A stretch of DNA of 64,000 nucleotides from Leptotrichia sp. OH3620_COT-345. GTDB taxonomy: Bacteria; Fusobacteriota; Fusobacteriia; Fusobacteriales; Leptotrichiaceae. Positions 39,385 through 47,408 of this stretch are shown here, in pieces. The notes below the pieces were generated by a model. That model had not been told where the DNA came from. It was given only the letters and a program-made list of their open reading frames with translations, and searched no databases. The position numbers and the translations under genes are program-made. Position 1 is the stretch's first letter, and each line of letters opens with the position of its first letter. Location of the stretch: NCBI RefSeq assembly GCF_003932895.1, contig NZ_RQYW01000011.1, positions 1 through 64,000 of the forward strand. The letters run 5' to 3'.

Positions 39385-39848
39385 GCTTCTATCCTTTCAT
39401 CAGTTAAATCCGATTGGTTTACTTCATCAATAGCTAAACCTAAAAATTTGGAATTTTTAACTGCTCTGGACTCACCAAAATCATATCCGTCTATATCAGT
39501 TTCTCCTACTAATGTCACTCCGGAATTTTGAATTTCTTCATGTATAATTGCTATTCCGTCTATGAATGTATCAGCAAAAGTCACTTGATCTCCCGTTCCG
39601 AAATATGCTACTTTCTTACCGTTTAAATCAAGACTGGATAATGAATCTAATGCCGTCTGCCAATCATCCTGTAAATCTCCGAATCCCCAAGTCGAAGTTC
39701 CTAAGATTAAAACATCATAATCTCCCAGTTTATCTTCATTACCTGAAATATTATATACTTCAACTCCATCGAGTTTTTCAGCTATTCTGTTAGCAATATC
39801 TTCTGTAACTCCTGTTGTTGAACCATAAAAAATACCAATTTTTGACAT
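39354..39848 (-). CDS. fld: flavodoxin
   Basis: The 164-residue protein has the flavodoxin fold: FMN phosphate loop GIFYGSTTGVTEDIA (residues 4-18), LGTSTWGFGDLQDDW (aromatic FMN contact) and YFGTGDQVTFADTF. Length fits long-chain flavodoxins. It shuttles electrons to low-potential enzymes. It has a strong promoter just upstream. Confidence 0.96.
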   Translation of the reverse strand: MSKIGIFYGSTTGVTEDIANRIAEKLDGVEVYNISGNEDKLGDYDVLILGTSTWGFGDLQDDWQTALDSLSSLDLNGKKVAYFGTGDQVTFADTFIDGIAIIHEEIQNSGVTLVGETDIDGYDFGESRAVKNSKFLGLAIDEVNQSDLTDERIEAWTTELKKVL

Positions 39849-39888
39849 GTCTCTTTCCTCCCATTATATAAGTTTACACTCTTATATA

Positions 39889-39917
39889 AATATACCACAT
39901 TTTATTTTGATTGTCAA
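39889..39917 (-). promoter_or_regulatory. flavodoxin promoter
   Basis: Minus strand: TTGACA (39912-39917), 17 bases, TATATT (39889-39894). Confidence 0.8.
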
Positions 39918-39973
39918 ACTTTTCGTGTGACAAATTTTATTTTTTTATATCTTTTTTATCTGTGCTTATTTTT

Positions 39974-40591
39974 TTATTTAATCTTTTTTATGCTCTTGTA
40001 AACTCTATATCCTCCATCTATTTTCTCTGTTTCACAATTTCCAAAAATTTGTTCCATTTTTTTTTGAGTACTTTTTGCACCATGTTTTGTTCTTATTACA
40101 CAGTAAAATTCTCCGTTTAGATTTAAATGTTCATAAGCACCTTCATATATACTGAAAATTATTTCTTTTCCGGCTCTTATAGGAGGATTTGACAGAATTA
40201 TATCAAAATTTCCTGATATATTATCAAAAACGGAAGATTTTATTATTTCATACCCTTTTATATTGTGATTTTTTAAATTTTCCTCACTTAACTTCAATGC
40301 CCGTTCATTTACATCTGATAATGTCATATGCAAAAATGGATAAAAAGACTTCAATATCACTGAAACCGTTCCATATCCACAACCTATATCCAAAACATTC
40401 ATTTTTTCTTTTTTTTTAAATTTCTTATCCTTTATGAAAGTTTTTAGCATAAGATCAGTCCCTGAATCAACTTTTCCTTTGGAAAAAACCCCATTATCAG
40501 TGATAAATTCAAATGTTTTATTTTCTATCGTATACTTTATTTTTTTTCTTTCAGATTTTGTGTTCGGATTTTCTGAAAAATAATGTTCCAT
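39974..40591 (-). CDS. RsmC-like class I methyltransferase
   Basis: The 205-residue protein has SAM-binding motif I (VLDIGCGYGTVS), an acidic motif II (LSDVNERAL) and the substrate-side ILSNPPIRAGKE motif (NPP[IFY]) typical of RsmC/RlmG N2-guanine rRNA methyltransferases. It is a single-domain version. It likely methylates 16S rRNA. Confidence 0.88.
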   Translation of the reverse strand: MEHYFSENPNTKSERKKIKYTIENKTFEFITDNGVFSKGKVDSGTDLMLKTFIKDKKFKKKEKMNVLDIGCGYGTVSVILKSFYPFLHMTLSDVNERALKLSEENLKNHNIKGYEIIKSSVFDNISGNFDIILSNPPIRAGKEIIFSIYEGAYEHLNLNGEFYCVIRTKHGAKSTQKKMEQIFGNCETEKIDGGYRVYKSIKKIK

Positions 40592-40662
40592 AACTATTCA
40601 TATCCTTTCGATTTATATTTATTTAATATTATATATTTTATACAGTAAATTGTAAATATAAA

Positions 40663-40691
40663 TTGACACTGAAATCTATTTTTGATAACAT
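40663..40691 (+). promoter_or_regulatory. promoter of the HMA gene
   Basis: TTGACA (40663-40668), 17 bases, TAACAT (40686-40691), about 50 bases upstream of the start. Confidence 0.6.
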
Positions 40692-40742
40692 ATAAGTGTA
40701 TAAATAATAAAATTTAATATAATCTTAAGGAGAATAGAAAAT

Positions 40743-40961
40743 ATGAAAAAAATTATAGAAATTGAGGGAATACACTGCTTCAATTGTGCAGAAAAAATTG
40801 AAAATGCCTTATATGGACTACCTGAAGTGGAAGAAGTAAAAGTAGACTATAACGGCAAAAATGCTGAAGTTTTACTTTCTTCAAATATTGATGATGAACT
40901 TCTTTCAAATTTAATTCAGACAGCAGGTCATTTTTCAGTTAAAAACATAAAAGAAATATAA
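40743..40961 (+). CDS. heavy-metal-associated (CopZ-like) chaperone
   Basis: The 72-residue protein is one HMA domain with the metal site IHCFNCAEKIE (CxxC). It probably binds Cu(I). It stands alone with its own promoter and terminator, without a nearby copper ATPase. Confidence 0.88.
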   Translation: MKKIIEIEGIHCFNCAEKIENALYGLPEVEEVKVDYNGKNAEVLLSSNIDDELLSNLIQTAGHFSVKNIKEI

Positions 40962-40967
40962 TTTAAA

Positions 40968-41014
40968 AAACTGTAAATAAATGTAAAATCAAATACATTA
41001 AATTACAGTTTTTT
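40968..41014 (+). terminator. terminator after the HMA gene
   Basis: AAACTGTAA (40968-40976) pairs with TTACAGTTT (41003-41011), with further imperfect pairing inside, followed by a T-run. Confidence 0.82.
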
Positions 41015-41124
41015 ATTTCAAATTAAACGTCAAGATTATGAATGAAAAAATTACTTGGAAATAAAATTTAGATACATCTCATGTTCATTTTCAATGCTCG
41101 TCAAATAATCATTCCATTAATAAT

Positions 41125-41290
41125 TTAAAATTGTCAAGACCACCCTTCAAAAGTGTGGCTTGTTCTACGGCTATAAGCCGTCGGGTCTCCTACTTCGCCT
41201 AAAGACGACACCTGACCTTTGTTCAAGCTACTATTGTATTTGACTCGTTGCTACCCTTAAAAGGGTCTTCATATTCCTTTACACTTAATT
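41125..41290 (-). other. structured GC-rich end of the IS200 element
   Basis: A compact block of hairpins, richer in GC than its surroundings, lies downstream of tnpA. It includes a perfect 6-bp stem (ACGGCT/AGCCGT). It is most simply the right end recognised by TnpA. It could also be a relic of an RNA from a tnpB-bearing relative, but no tnpB is present. Confidence 0.45.
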
Positions 41291-41706
41291 TATCCATTGC
41301 TATATCATGTTTTTCCTGTTCTGATATATATTTTTTTATTGTCGCTTCATTTTAAGCCTACTGTACTCACATAATATCCTTCTGACCAGAAATACCTGTT
41401 TCCAAATTTATATTTTAAATTTGCATGCTTGTCAAACATCATCGTTGCACTTTTTCCCTTCAAATATCCCATAAAACTTGATACACTTATTTTCGGCGGT
41501 ATGTTTACCAGCATATGTACGTGATCTTTCATCAGATGTCCTTCTATTATTTCAACTCCTTTGTATTCATATAATCTTCTTAGAATTTCTCCCACACTTT
41601 TTCTGTATTGACTATATATGATTTTTCGTCTATACTTAGGTGTAAATACTATATGATACTTACATATCCATTTAGTATGAGACAGGCTATTAGTTTTATT
41701 AGCTAT
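41223..41706 (-). pseudogene. tnpA: IS200-type Y1 transposase TnpA, broken
   Basis: The open part (41347-41595) holds the HUH motif (KDHVHMLVNIPP) and the catalytic Tyr region (WSEGYYVSTVG). Upstream the frame continues with NKTNSLSHTKWICKYHIVF, but the expected start codon is ATA. After VGL, one extra A (four instead of three) shifts the frame to a stop; removing it restores NEATIKKYISEQEKHDIA and an end near 41223. It is therefore a pseudogene unless these are sequencing errors. Confidence 0.85.
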
Positions 41707-41842
41707 ATAAACACCTTCCTTTCATTAATAGCAGCTTGAACAACTCTATTATATCGGAAGGTGTATTTTGTTGCAAACTTAAGTTTCCGGACCCGCATAG
41801 CGGATGGTTTTATGTTTCGTATGCTTTGCGTACTCAACTAAC

Positions 41843-42345
41843 TTAAGTCAATAATAAAGAAATATTTTTGTTTTCTCCGACAGTTGCTTCAATATCTCTC
41901 GGTACTGCCAAATCAAGAAAAAGTCTTTTTTTACCGTCATTTTCTATATTCCCCATTTTTTCCTTTAAAATTACAGGATGAGGTGCAGAGGTTGCACTTA
42001 TTACAATGTCACTTTCTTTTATAATATCATATTTCTGACTAAATTCAGCAGTTTCAATATCAGTAAATATTTTCTGCAATTACACTGACTTTCTCAAGTT
42101 TCTATTTGTCATTGTAAGTTTACAGTTACTTATTTTATGTAAAATTGCCAAAATGGATTGACTTAAATCTCCTACTCCGATTACAAATATTTTTTTATTT
42201 TCAAGAGTATCACATTTCGTTTTTATAAACTTTACAGCTATAGAATCAAGGGATACATTTTTTTCATTTATTTTGCTTTTGCTTCGAAATTTTTTTCTGT
42301 TTGATATAATTATAGCTTCTGAGCTGTTTTTATAAGTATCTACTA
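41843..42345 (-). pseudogene. hemA: glutamyl-tRNA reductase remnant
   Basis: The middle of HemA is readable: SLDSIAVKFIKTKCD, the NADP-binding IFVIGVGDLSQSIL, then MTNRNLRK, an in-frame TAA near 42087, then IVISATSAPHPV and LFLDLAVPRDIEATVGENKN. The N-terminus is missing and the C-terminus ends at the IS element. It would have made glutamate-1-semialdehyde for tetrapyrroles. Confidence 0.88.
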
Positions 42346-42349
42346 TATT

Positions 42350-42591
42350 TTCCGACGATAATTCTTACCACTGCTCCTGTTGCAGCAATAAATACACGCA
42401 AATTTTTTGTCAAGTAATTCAGGTATTCTTTCATTTATTTTAAACATATTTTTTCTATTTTCATTCTAAAGATTGAGCATCTCATATATCCTTCCTGAAA
42501 CGTACATATGTGCATTTCTGTAAACTTTTTCCGTTATATTTAAAGTTACTCTGTAACCATTTTTACTTACACAATAAATTGTCGTTTTCAT
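42350..42591 (-). pseudogene. cbiG: cobalt-precorrin-5A hydrolase remnant
   Basis: The start MKTTIYCVSKNGYRVTLNIT is followed by a stop after about 40 codons. FKINERIPELLDKKFA and, in another frame, VFIAATGAVVRII follow. These match the N-terminal half of CbiG. The rest is lost and the sequence runs into the hemA remnant. Confidence 0.75.
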
Positions 42592-42768
42592 TTTTCTCCC
42601 TTAGTTTTTATCTATTTTTAATTTGTTTCTTTTTTTCCTTTAAGCATTTTCTCTTTATATTCTATACTCCTTCAATTTTTTATTAAAATATGAATTTAGC
42701 TGTCAGATGAAAAATCTCTCCGAACTTTCCTCCATTATTTTATAATTTTCCTTTTTAGAAAAGAAATT

Positions 42769-43335
42769 TTACCATTTTTCATTTATTTTTTTATTTTCCA
42801 AATATTTGTCCAATGTCATAACTTTAGCAAACATATTATTTAAAGATGACATATAGACTTCCTGTACTATTTCAGCAGATACGGTCTTTCCATTCCACTC
42901 TAAGTCCTTTGTGGTACATCCGTCCTCAATTAAAATTATATTATATCCTAAATCCTTTCCTGCTCTTACCGTCGTATCCACACACATATGAGTCATCATT
43001 CCACAAATAACCAGTTCATTTATGGAATCTTTCTGTAATTCCTGATGTAATTCCGTATGAAGAAAACTGTTAGGAAAATGTTTCACAATAATTTTTTCAT
43101 TTTCTAACGGTTTAATTTTTTCGTGTATTTCCACACCTTGAGTATCAGGCAAGAAAAAAATCGCTCCTTCTCTTGTTGAAATATGCTTTATATAGTATAC
43201 AGGAAGCTCGTTTTTCCTAAAATATCCCAATACTTTTTGGATTTTTTCAAGTGCTTCCTCGCTTTGAAATAACTCAAACTTTCCATTGGGAAAGTAATCA
43301 TTTTGTACATCAATAATTATAAGTGCCTTTTTCAT
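42769..43335 (-). CDS. isochorismatase-family cysteine hydrolase
   Basis: The 188-residue protein has the family pattern: Asp in ALIIDVQNDYFPNG, a Lys in IIVKHFPNSF, and the catalytic Cys region VICGMMTHMCVDTTVRAG. Substrate unknown; homologues hydrolyse nicotinamide or related amides. It lies next to an HxlR regulator, which may control it. Confidence 0.9.
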   Translation of the reverse strand: MKKALIIIDVQNDYFPNGKFELFQSEEALEKIQKVLGYFRKNELPVYYIKHISTREGAIFFLPDTQGVEIHEKIKPLENEKIIVKHFPNSFLHTELHQELQKDSINELVICGMMTHMCVDTTVRAGKDLGYNIILIEDGCTTKDLEWNGKTVSAEIVQEVYMSSLNNMFAKVMTLDKYLENKKINEKW

Positions 43336-43400
43336 TTTATCAAATCCTTTCTGAAATTAGTTTTTAATAAAATGATATATTATAACTGACAATTTGTAAA

Positions 43401-43790
43401 TTACTTACTTTTTTGTATACATGTATTTTTACTGTATTTTATACCTTTTTCATTTAAAATCTTTTCCATTCCGTTGTCAATCATATATTCTATGCCCACA
43501 TTCTGCATAATTTTGACCGCATTTAATACTTTTTTTCCCCTTTCAGTTAAAAAATATTCAACTTTTAGAGGATATTTTTTATAAGAATGCTTATCTATAA
43601 GTCCGAATTCTTTTAATTCCTGTAATTGTTCCAATAACATTTTTTCAGAAATTCCATTTATAGAATGCAGTAATTGTGAAAATGAATTCTCTCCATTTCT
43701 TAGCTGAAAAATAATAATAGTTTTCCATTTTCCTCTTATAATGTCATGTATAATTTCCAACAGACATGTATAATTCTTTCTTAATTTCAT
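43401..43790 (-). CDS. HxlR-family transcriptional regulator
   Basis: The 129-residue winged-helix protein has the HxlR signature: IIRGKWKTIIIFQLRNGENS, then ISEKMLLEQLQELKEFGLID and YFLTERGKKVLNAV. Cys9 near the N-terminus may be redox-sensitive, as in relatives. It probably regulates the adjacent hydrolase. The 300-base gap to 44103 holds no gene. Confidence 0.9.
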   Translation of the reverse strand: MKLRKNYTCLLEIIHDIIRGKWKTIIIFQLRNGENSFSQLLHSINGISEKMLLEQLQELKEFGLIDKHSYKKYPLKVEYFLTERGKKVLNAVKIMQNVGIEYMIDNGMEKILNEKGIKYSKNTCIQKSK

Positions 43791-44103
43791 TGATATTCTC
43801 CGAATTTAATATTTATATTAGACATTAAGTTCTACAATATTTGTATATTCAAATTTTAAGGTTCTATCTTTTTATATAGTACTTTTGTAGTAAATTCACA
43901 AAAACACCAAGGTGTGTCTGAAAACTGTCAAAATAAAAGATTTTAACGGATATTTTAAAAATTGTAAATAATAGAATACGAGTTTTATCATAATTCTGTT
44001 AATTTAAAAAATATAAAAAAGATTAAAATATTGTACATTGTAAATTTTTAGACATATCCAAATTAAAAGACCTTTTTCAATTTACAGTTTATTTAATTAA
44101 TTT

Positions 44104-44862
44104 TTATTCTAAACCTTTTCTATACTCATAAGTAAACCTTTTATCATATAGTTTAGATTTCCCGTACTTATTTCCTAAAAAATCTCCGACTAAAATTTAT
44201 GCAGTTTTAGTTATATTTTCTTTTTTTACTTTTTTTTCTATCGTTTCTAAAGTACCTATTACTATTTTCTGGTCAAACCATGTTGCTCTCTGAATTACCG
44301 CTACAGGAGTGGTCATAGGATAATGAACGGACAGAGACTTTACAACTTTGTCTATCATCTGTACCGACAGAAATATCGCCATAGAAGCTCTATGCTGTGT
44401 AAGACTTTCGAGACTTTCCTTTTCAGGTACGGGAGTTCCTCCTTCCATTCTTGTACAAATAACTGTCTGGGAAATATCAGGCAGCGTAAATTCTTTTTTT
44501 ATTATTGCGGCAGAAGCCAAAAATGAGCTTACTCCGGGAATTACTTCATATTCTATTCCATGCTCATCAAGTATGTCCATTTATTCCCTATGCACTCCAT
44601 AAATAGCAAAGTCTCCCGTATGTACTCTCGCAACTTTCTTTCCGGATTTTATTGCAGTAACAGTTACGTCGATCACTTCGTCTAAGGACATTCCCGCAGA
44701 ATTATATATCTCGTCTTCTTCTTTATGACATTCTATAACTTCTTTCGGAACAAGAGAACCTGTATATATTATGACATCCGCTTCTTTTACTATTCTTTGT
44801 CCTTTTATTGTAATGAGTTCCGGATCTCCCGGTCCCGCTCCTGTAAAATACACTTTTCCCAT
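44104..44862 (-). pseudogene. cobM: cobalt-precorrin-4 C11-methyltransferase, two nonsense codons
   Basis: The frame from the ATG at 44862 reads VYFTGAGPGDPELITIKGQR and continues through GSLVPKEVI to YGVHRE, then TAA, where homologues have Gln, then MDILDEHGIEYEVIPGVSSF in the same frame. A second TAA follows NITKTA, after which LVGDFLGNKYGKSKLYDKRF continues. Both are clean in-frame stops, so this is a recent pseudogene. It would have acted in anaerobic cobalamin synthesis (CbiF). Confidence 0.92.
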
Positions 44863-45023
44863 TTTTTCCAAATCCTTTCTGTTATTTTCAGCTTCGTTTT
44901 TTATTGTTTTAATTATTTCAAGCATTATAAAATCTATTATATTACTTTATATAAAAATATTATGTTCGTGGAAAAGGCTTTTGTAAATTTCTGTCTATTT
45001 TATTATATTCCGTTCTCTGTCAT

Positions 45024-45740
45024 TCACAATTTTTTCCATTTTCCAAATCCTGATTTTTTTAAAATTAATGTTGAAAATATGGCACTTCCTGAATTTCTTC
45101 AATATTTGTATAAATCTTTTCATTTTTTTCCGCAATCGGATACAACTACTATATTATTTTTATTTCTCGTTTCTATAAGTACTCTTTTTATTTTATCAAA
45201 GCTTCTGCTTATTTTCATCAAGACAAGATTATCATTATTTTCTATTTCTTTAGAAAAATCCGTTTTTTTATTTACAGATATTATTTTCAAATCTTCATCG
45301 CTTATTATTAAAGGAATGTTCAGCCTGGCAGCTATACTGTTAAATGAACTTATTCCGGCAATAGTTTCCACTTCCACATCATTTTCTATATGCTCAAGAA
45401 TATAAGTATATGTACTATAAGTCATAGGATCTCATATTGTTAGAAAAGCTACATTTTTACCTTCAGAGAGTAATTTATTTATTATGTCCGCATTATTTTT
45501 TCTTGATATTTTCCTTGCTTCCAAGTCTTTTACCATTGGAAATTCAAGAAATATTCGTTCCACATCTTCCTTTACATAATCCATCACTATACTAAAAACC
45601 GTACTTCCCTCTCCACTTTTAGCTTCAGGAAGAATTATCACATCTATGTCATTAAGCTTTTTAAATGCTTTTATCGTCATATTTTCGGGATCTCCGATTC
45701 CTGCCCCTATACCATAAAATTTCCCTTTCTTACTTCTCAT
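45024..45740 (-). pseudogene. cobI: precorrin-2 C20-methyltransferase, nonsense and frameshift
   Basis: The N-terminal half (KFYGIGAGIGDPENMTIKAF) ends at TGA after AFLTI, where homologues have GGA (Gly of GDP). The frame then continues PMTYSTYTYILEHI through IAGISSFNSIAARLNIPL. After VVVSDCGK an extra-base shift in a run of A produces a stop; the other frame continues EKIYTNIEEIQEVPYFSTLI. At least two lesions inactivate it (CbiL/CobI). Confidence 0.9.
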
Positions 45741-45841
45741 TTTTCACCTTTTATGATGATGTCTAAATTATTTTATTTTTTATAAATTTTATTCGTAATA
45801 TATATATGCTGTTTTAAAGATTATTTTCTAATTTTTCCTAT

Positions 45842-45930
45842 TTACTGCTTTTTATAAATATATATTCTCCGAATGTTTCATTCAGTTGTAAATCAGAATT
45901 TTCTTTATTTTCCTTTTCCAAAATCTGTTT
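45842..45930 (-). other. possible C-terminal remnant of a lost gene
   Basis: In the gap 45741-46053 a short open end reads LQLNETFGEYIFIKSSK before a stop. It looks like the tail of a former gene of the cobalamin cluster, but it is too short to name. Confidence 0.3.
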
Positions 45931-45995
45931 TTAAAAATATCAAATTTTGAAATATAAGTTTCATTTAGGTAACTATAAAACAAATTTGTGCCTAC

Positions 45996-46024
45996 TTTAC
46001 AATAATTTTTATTTTCATTATAAT
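45996..46024 (+). promoter_or_regulatory. promoter of the PNPOx-like gene
   Basis: TTTACA (45996-46001), 17 bases, TATAAT (46019-46024). TAGGTA/TGCCTA inverted hexamers lie just upstream (about 45966-45994) and may bind a regulator. Confidence 0.62.
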
Positions 46025-46053
46025 TAATTAAATATTATAAGGAGGTATTTCCG

Positions 46054-46461
46054 ATGATTGATTTTAATAAATTTTTGAAAAACAATTTATACGGTGTTAT
46101 GGCTACTCTTGATGAAAACAGACCTAAAACAAGGGTGCTTCAATACCTTTTTTCTGACGGAAATAAAATTTATATAGGGACTACAAATTATAAGGAAGTT
46201 TATAAACAGCTGAAAGCCTGTCCTTACGCTTCTTTCTGTTCTCACGATAAAGAGTATTCTTTTATACTTTCCGTAAACGGAAAAGTTACTTTCATTGACG
46301 ATCTTTCCCTAAAAACTAAGGCCATGGAAGAATATCCCGCTATTAAAGCTATTTATAAAACTCCTGACAATCCTGTCTTTGAGATTTTCTATATTGATGT
46401 CGAGGAAGTCAAGACCTTTGATTTTTCAACGGGTGTCAGTGAAAAATACGTAATACAATAG
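46054..46461 (+). CDS. pyridoxamine 5'-phosphate oxidase-like flavoprotein
   Basis: The 135-residue protein has the split-barrel fold of PNPOx-like proteins (YGVMATLDENRPKTRVLQYL, KIYIGTTNYKEVYKQLKA). These bind FMN or F420-like cofactors; its substrate is unknown. The SD is AAGGAGG. Confidence 0.85.
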   Translation: MIDFNKFLKNNLYGVMATLDENRPKTRVLQYLFSDGNKIYIGTTNYKEVYKQLKACPYASFCSHDKEYSFILSVNGKVTFIDDLSLKTKAMEEYPAIKAIYKTPDNPVFEIFYIDVEEVKTFDFSTGVSEKYVIQ

Positions 46462-46480
46462 TATTTTCCCCTATTTTTTT

Positions 46481-46534
46481 GAAGAGAAGTAAGCCCATTA
46501 TATTTTCTGTGTTTTGTCAGACTTGCTTCTCTTC
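46481..46534. repeat. 13-bp inverted repeat after the PNPOx-like gene
   Basis: GAAGAGAAGTAAG (46481-46493) and CTTGCTTCTCTTC (46522-46534) are inverted copies with one mismatch around a 28-base loop. It could be a terminator-like hairpin or a small mobile-element end. Confidence 0.55.
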
Positions 46535-46631
46535 AGTATTGTCCCGTATTTTTCCAATCCATTATCATTCAAAGTTTTTATTATTACATTTAAAAATGTT
46601 CAAATAAATAATTTTATTTTTATTTCCTATT

Positions 46632-46960
46632 TTACTGAAATAAAATCGGATTTGCTTCTCTTATGAGGTTTAGATATTCTTTTTTCAGTTCAAAAAAATC
46701 TTTTTCTACTTTGTCGGGAATATCCACATGAACAACGTAGTTTTCCCTTTAGGCCCGTAACCTTTTTCATCATCTCCAAATCTCGGTATTTCTCCCATGA
46801 GTAAGTTTATATATCTTTCCATATTCCACATTCCTGAAATGTTTTCTTTAAAAGACAGCTCACCTTTTTCAACTACTATAACTAAATATAGCATATAATT
46901 TATTATTTCGGCATCGATTGTATATTTTTTGAACCCTGTTTCGATACGATGTTACATTAT
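46632..46960 (-). pseudogene. remnant of an unidentified gene
   Basis: One frame reads ETGFKKYTIDAEIINYMLYL and on to EIPRFGDDEKGYGPKGK; a one-base shift then continues as NYVVHVDIPDKVEKDFFELK to a stop at 46632. The N-terminus is not recoverable. I do not recognise the family. From 46961 to 47408 the sequence is AT-rich and I see no gene. Confidence 0.5.
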
Positions 46961-47408
46961 AGCATCCTTTACTAATATAAATTAGATTTATAGTCGATGT
47001 TCCTTTCTTCCCGAAATTATATTTTTAGGATATATTTTAGTTATTTCAATCTTTCAGAAAAAATACATCTGTAGTTGTATTTTTTAATTCTTCCATTATA
47101 AAATTTAACATTATTCATTTCTCTTTTCTTATAAGACCAGTTAAAATCTTTATAATATTTTTATTGATAAAACGAATAATTTTTTATATATTTAGCTCTT
47201 ATCAATTAGAATTTATAAAAAATTTAAATTTAATGTTTTTATCATTTACAACTTATAGAATTTATAAAAACTAAGATTTATTCTTTAATAACATTAAGAT
47301 TTATTCCCATTTAAGTTTATTTTAAGATTTTTATCTGTTCTAGCCTTAATTAATTTCAATATATGCACTTCAGTCATTTATAAAATTTTAATAACTTAAA
47401 TATTATAA

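Larger units (their letters stand above)
41115..41840 (-). mobile_element. decayed IS200-type element abutting hemA
   Basis: A TnpA-like frame is flanked by structured ends. One end has ACACCTTCC/GGAAGGTGT (41710-41765) and the hairpin CCGC-ATA-GCGG near 41798. The other end (41125-41290) has ACGGCT-ATA-AGCCGT and CCCTT-AA-AAGGG hairpins. Exact ends are not determined. It interrupts or truncates the hemA remnant. No tnpB is present. Confidence 0.78.

Noticed and set aside
41115-41840. Complete IS605 element with TnpB
   Set aside because: Only a TnpA-like frame is present; there is no RuvC-type TnpB sequence in the region.
43791-44103. Cobalamin riboswitch near the cob genes
   Set aside because: No B12-box-like sequence or compact multi-stem element is visible upstream of the broken cob genes.
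45420-45440. TGA read as glycine (code change) in cobI
   Set aside because: The TGA does replace a conserved Gly codon, but cobM and hemA have TAA lesions and cobI has a further frameshift; nothing else suggests a changed code.
46961-47408. Additional gene between the unidentified remnant and hsdR
   Set aside because: Only short AT-rich frames without SD or recognisable protein sequence are present.
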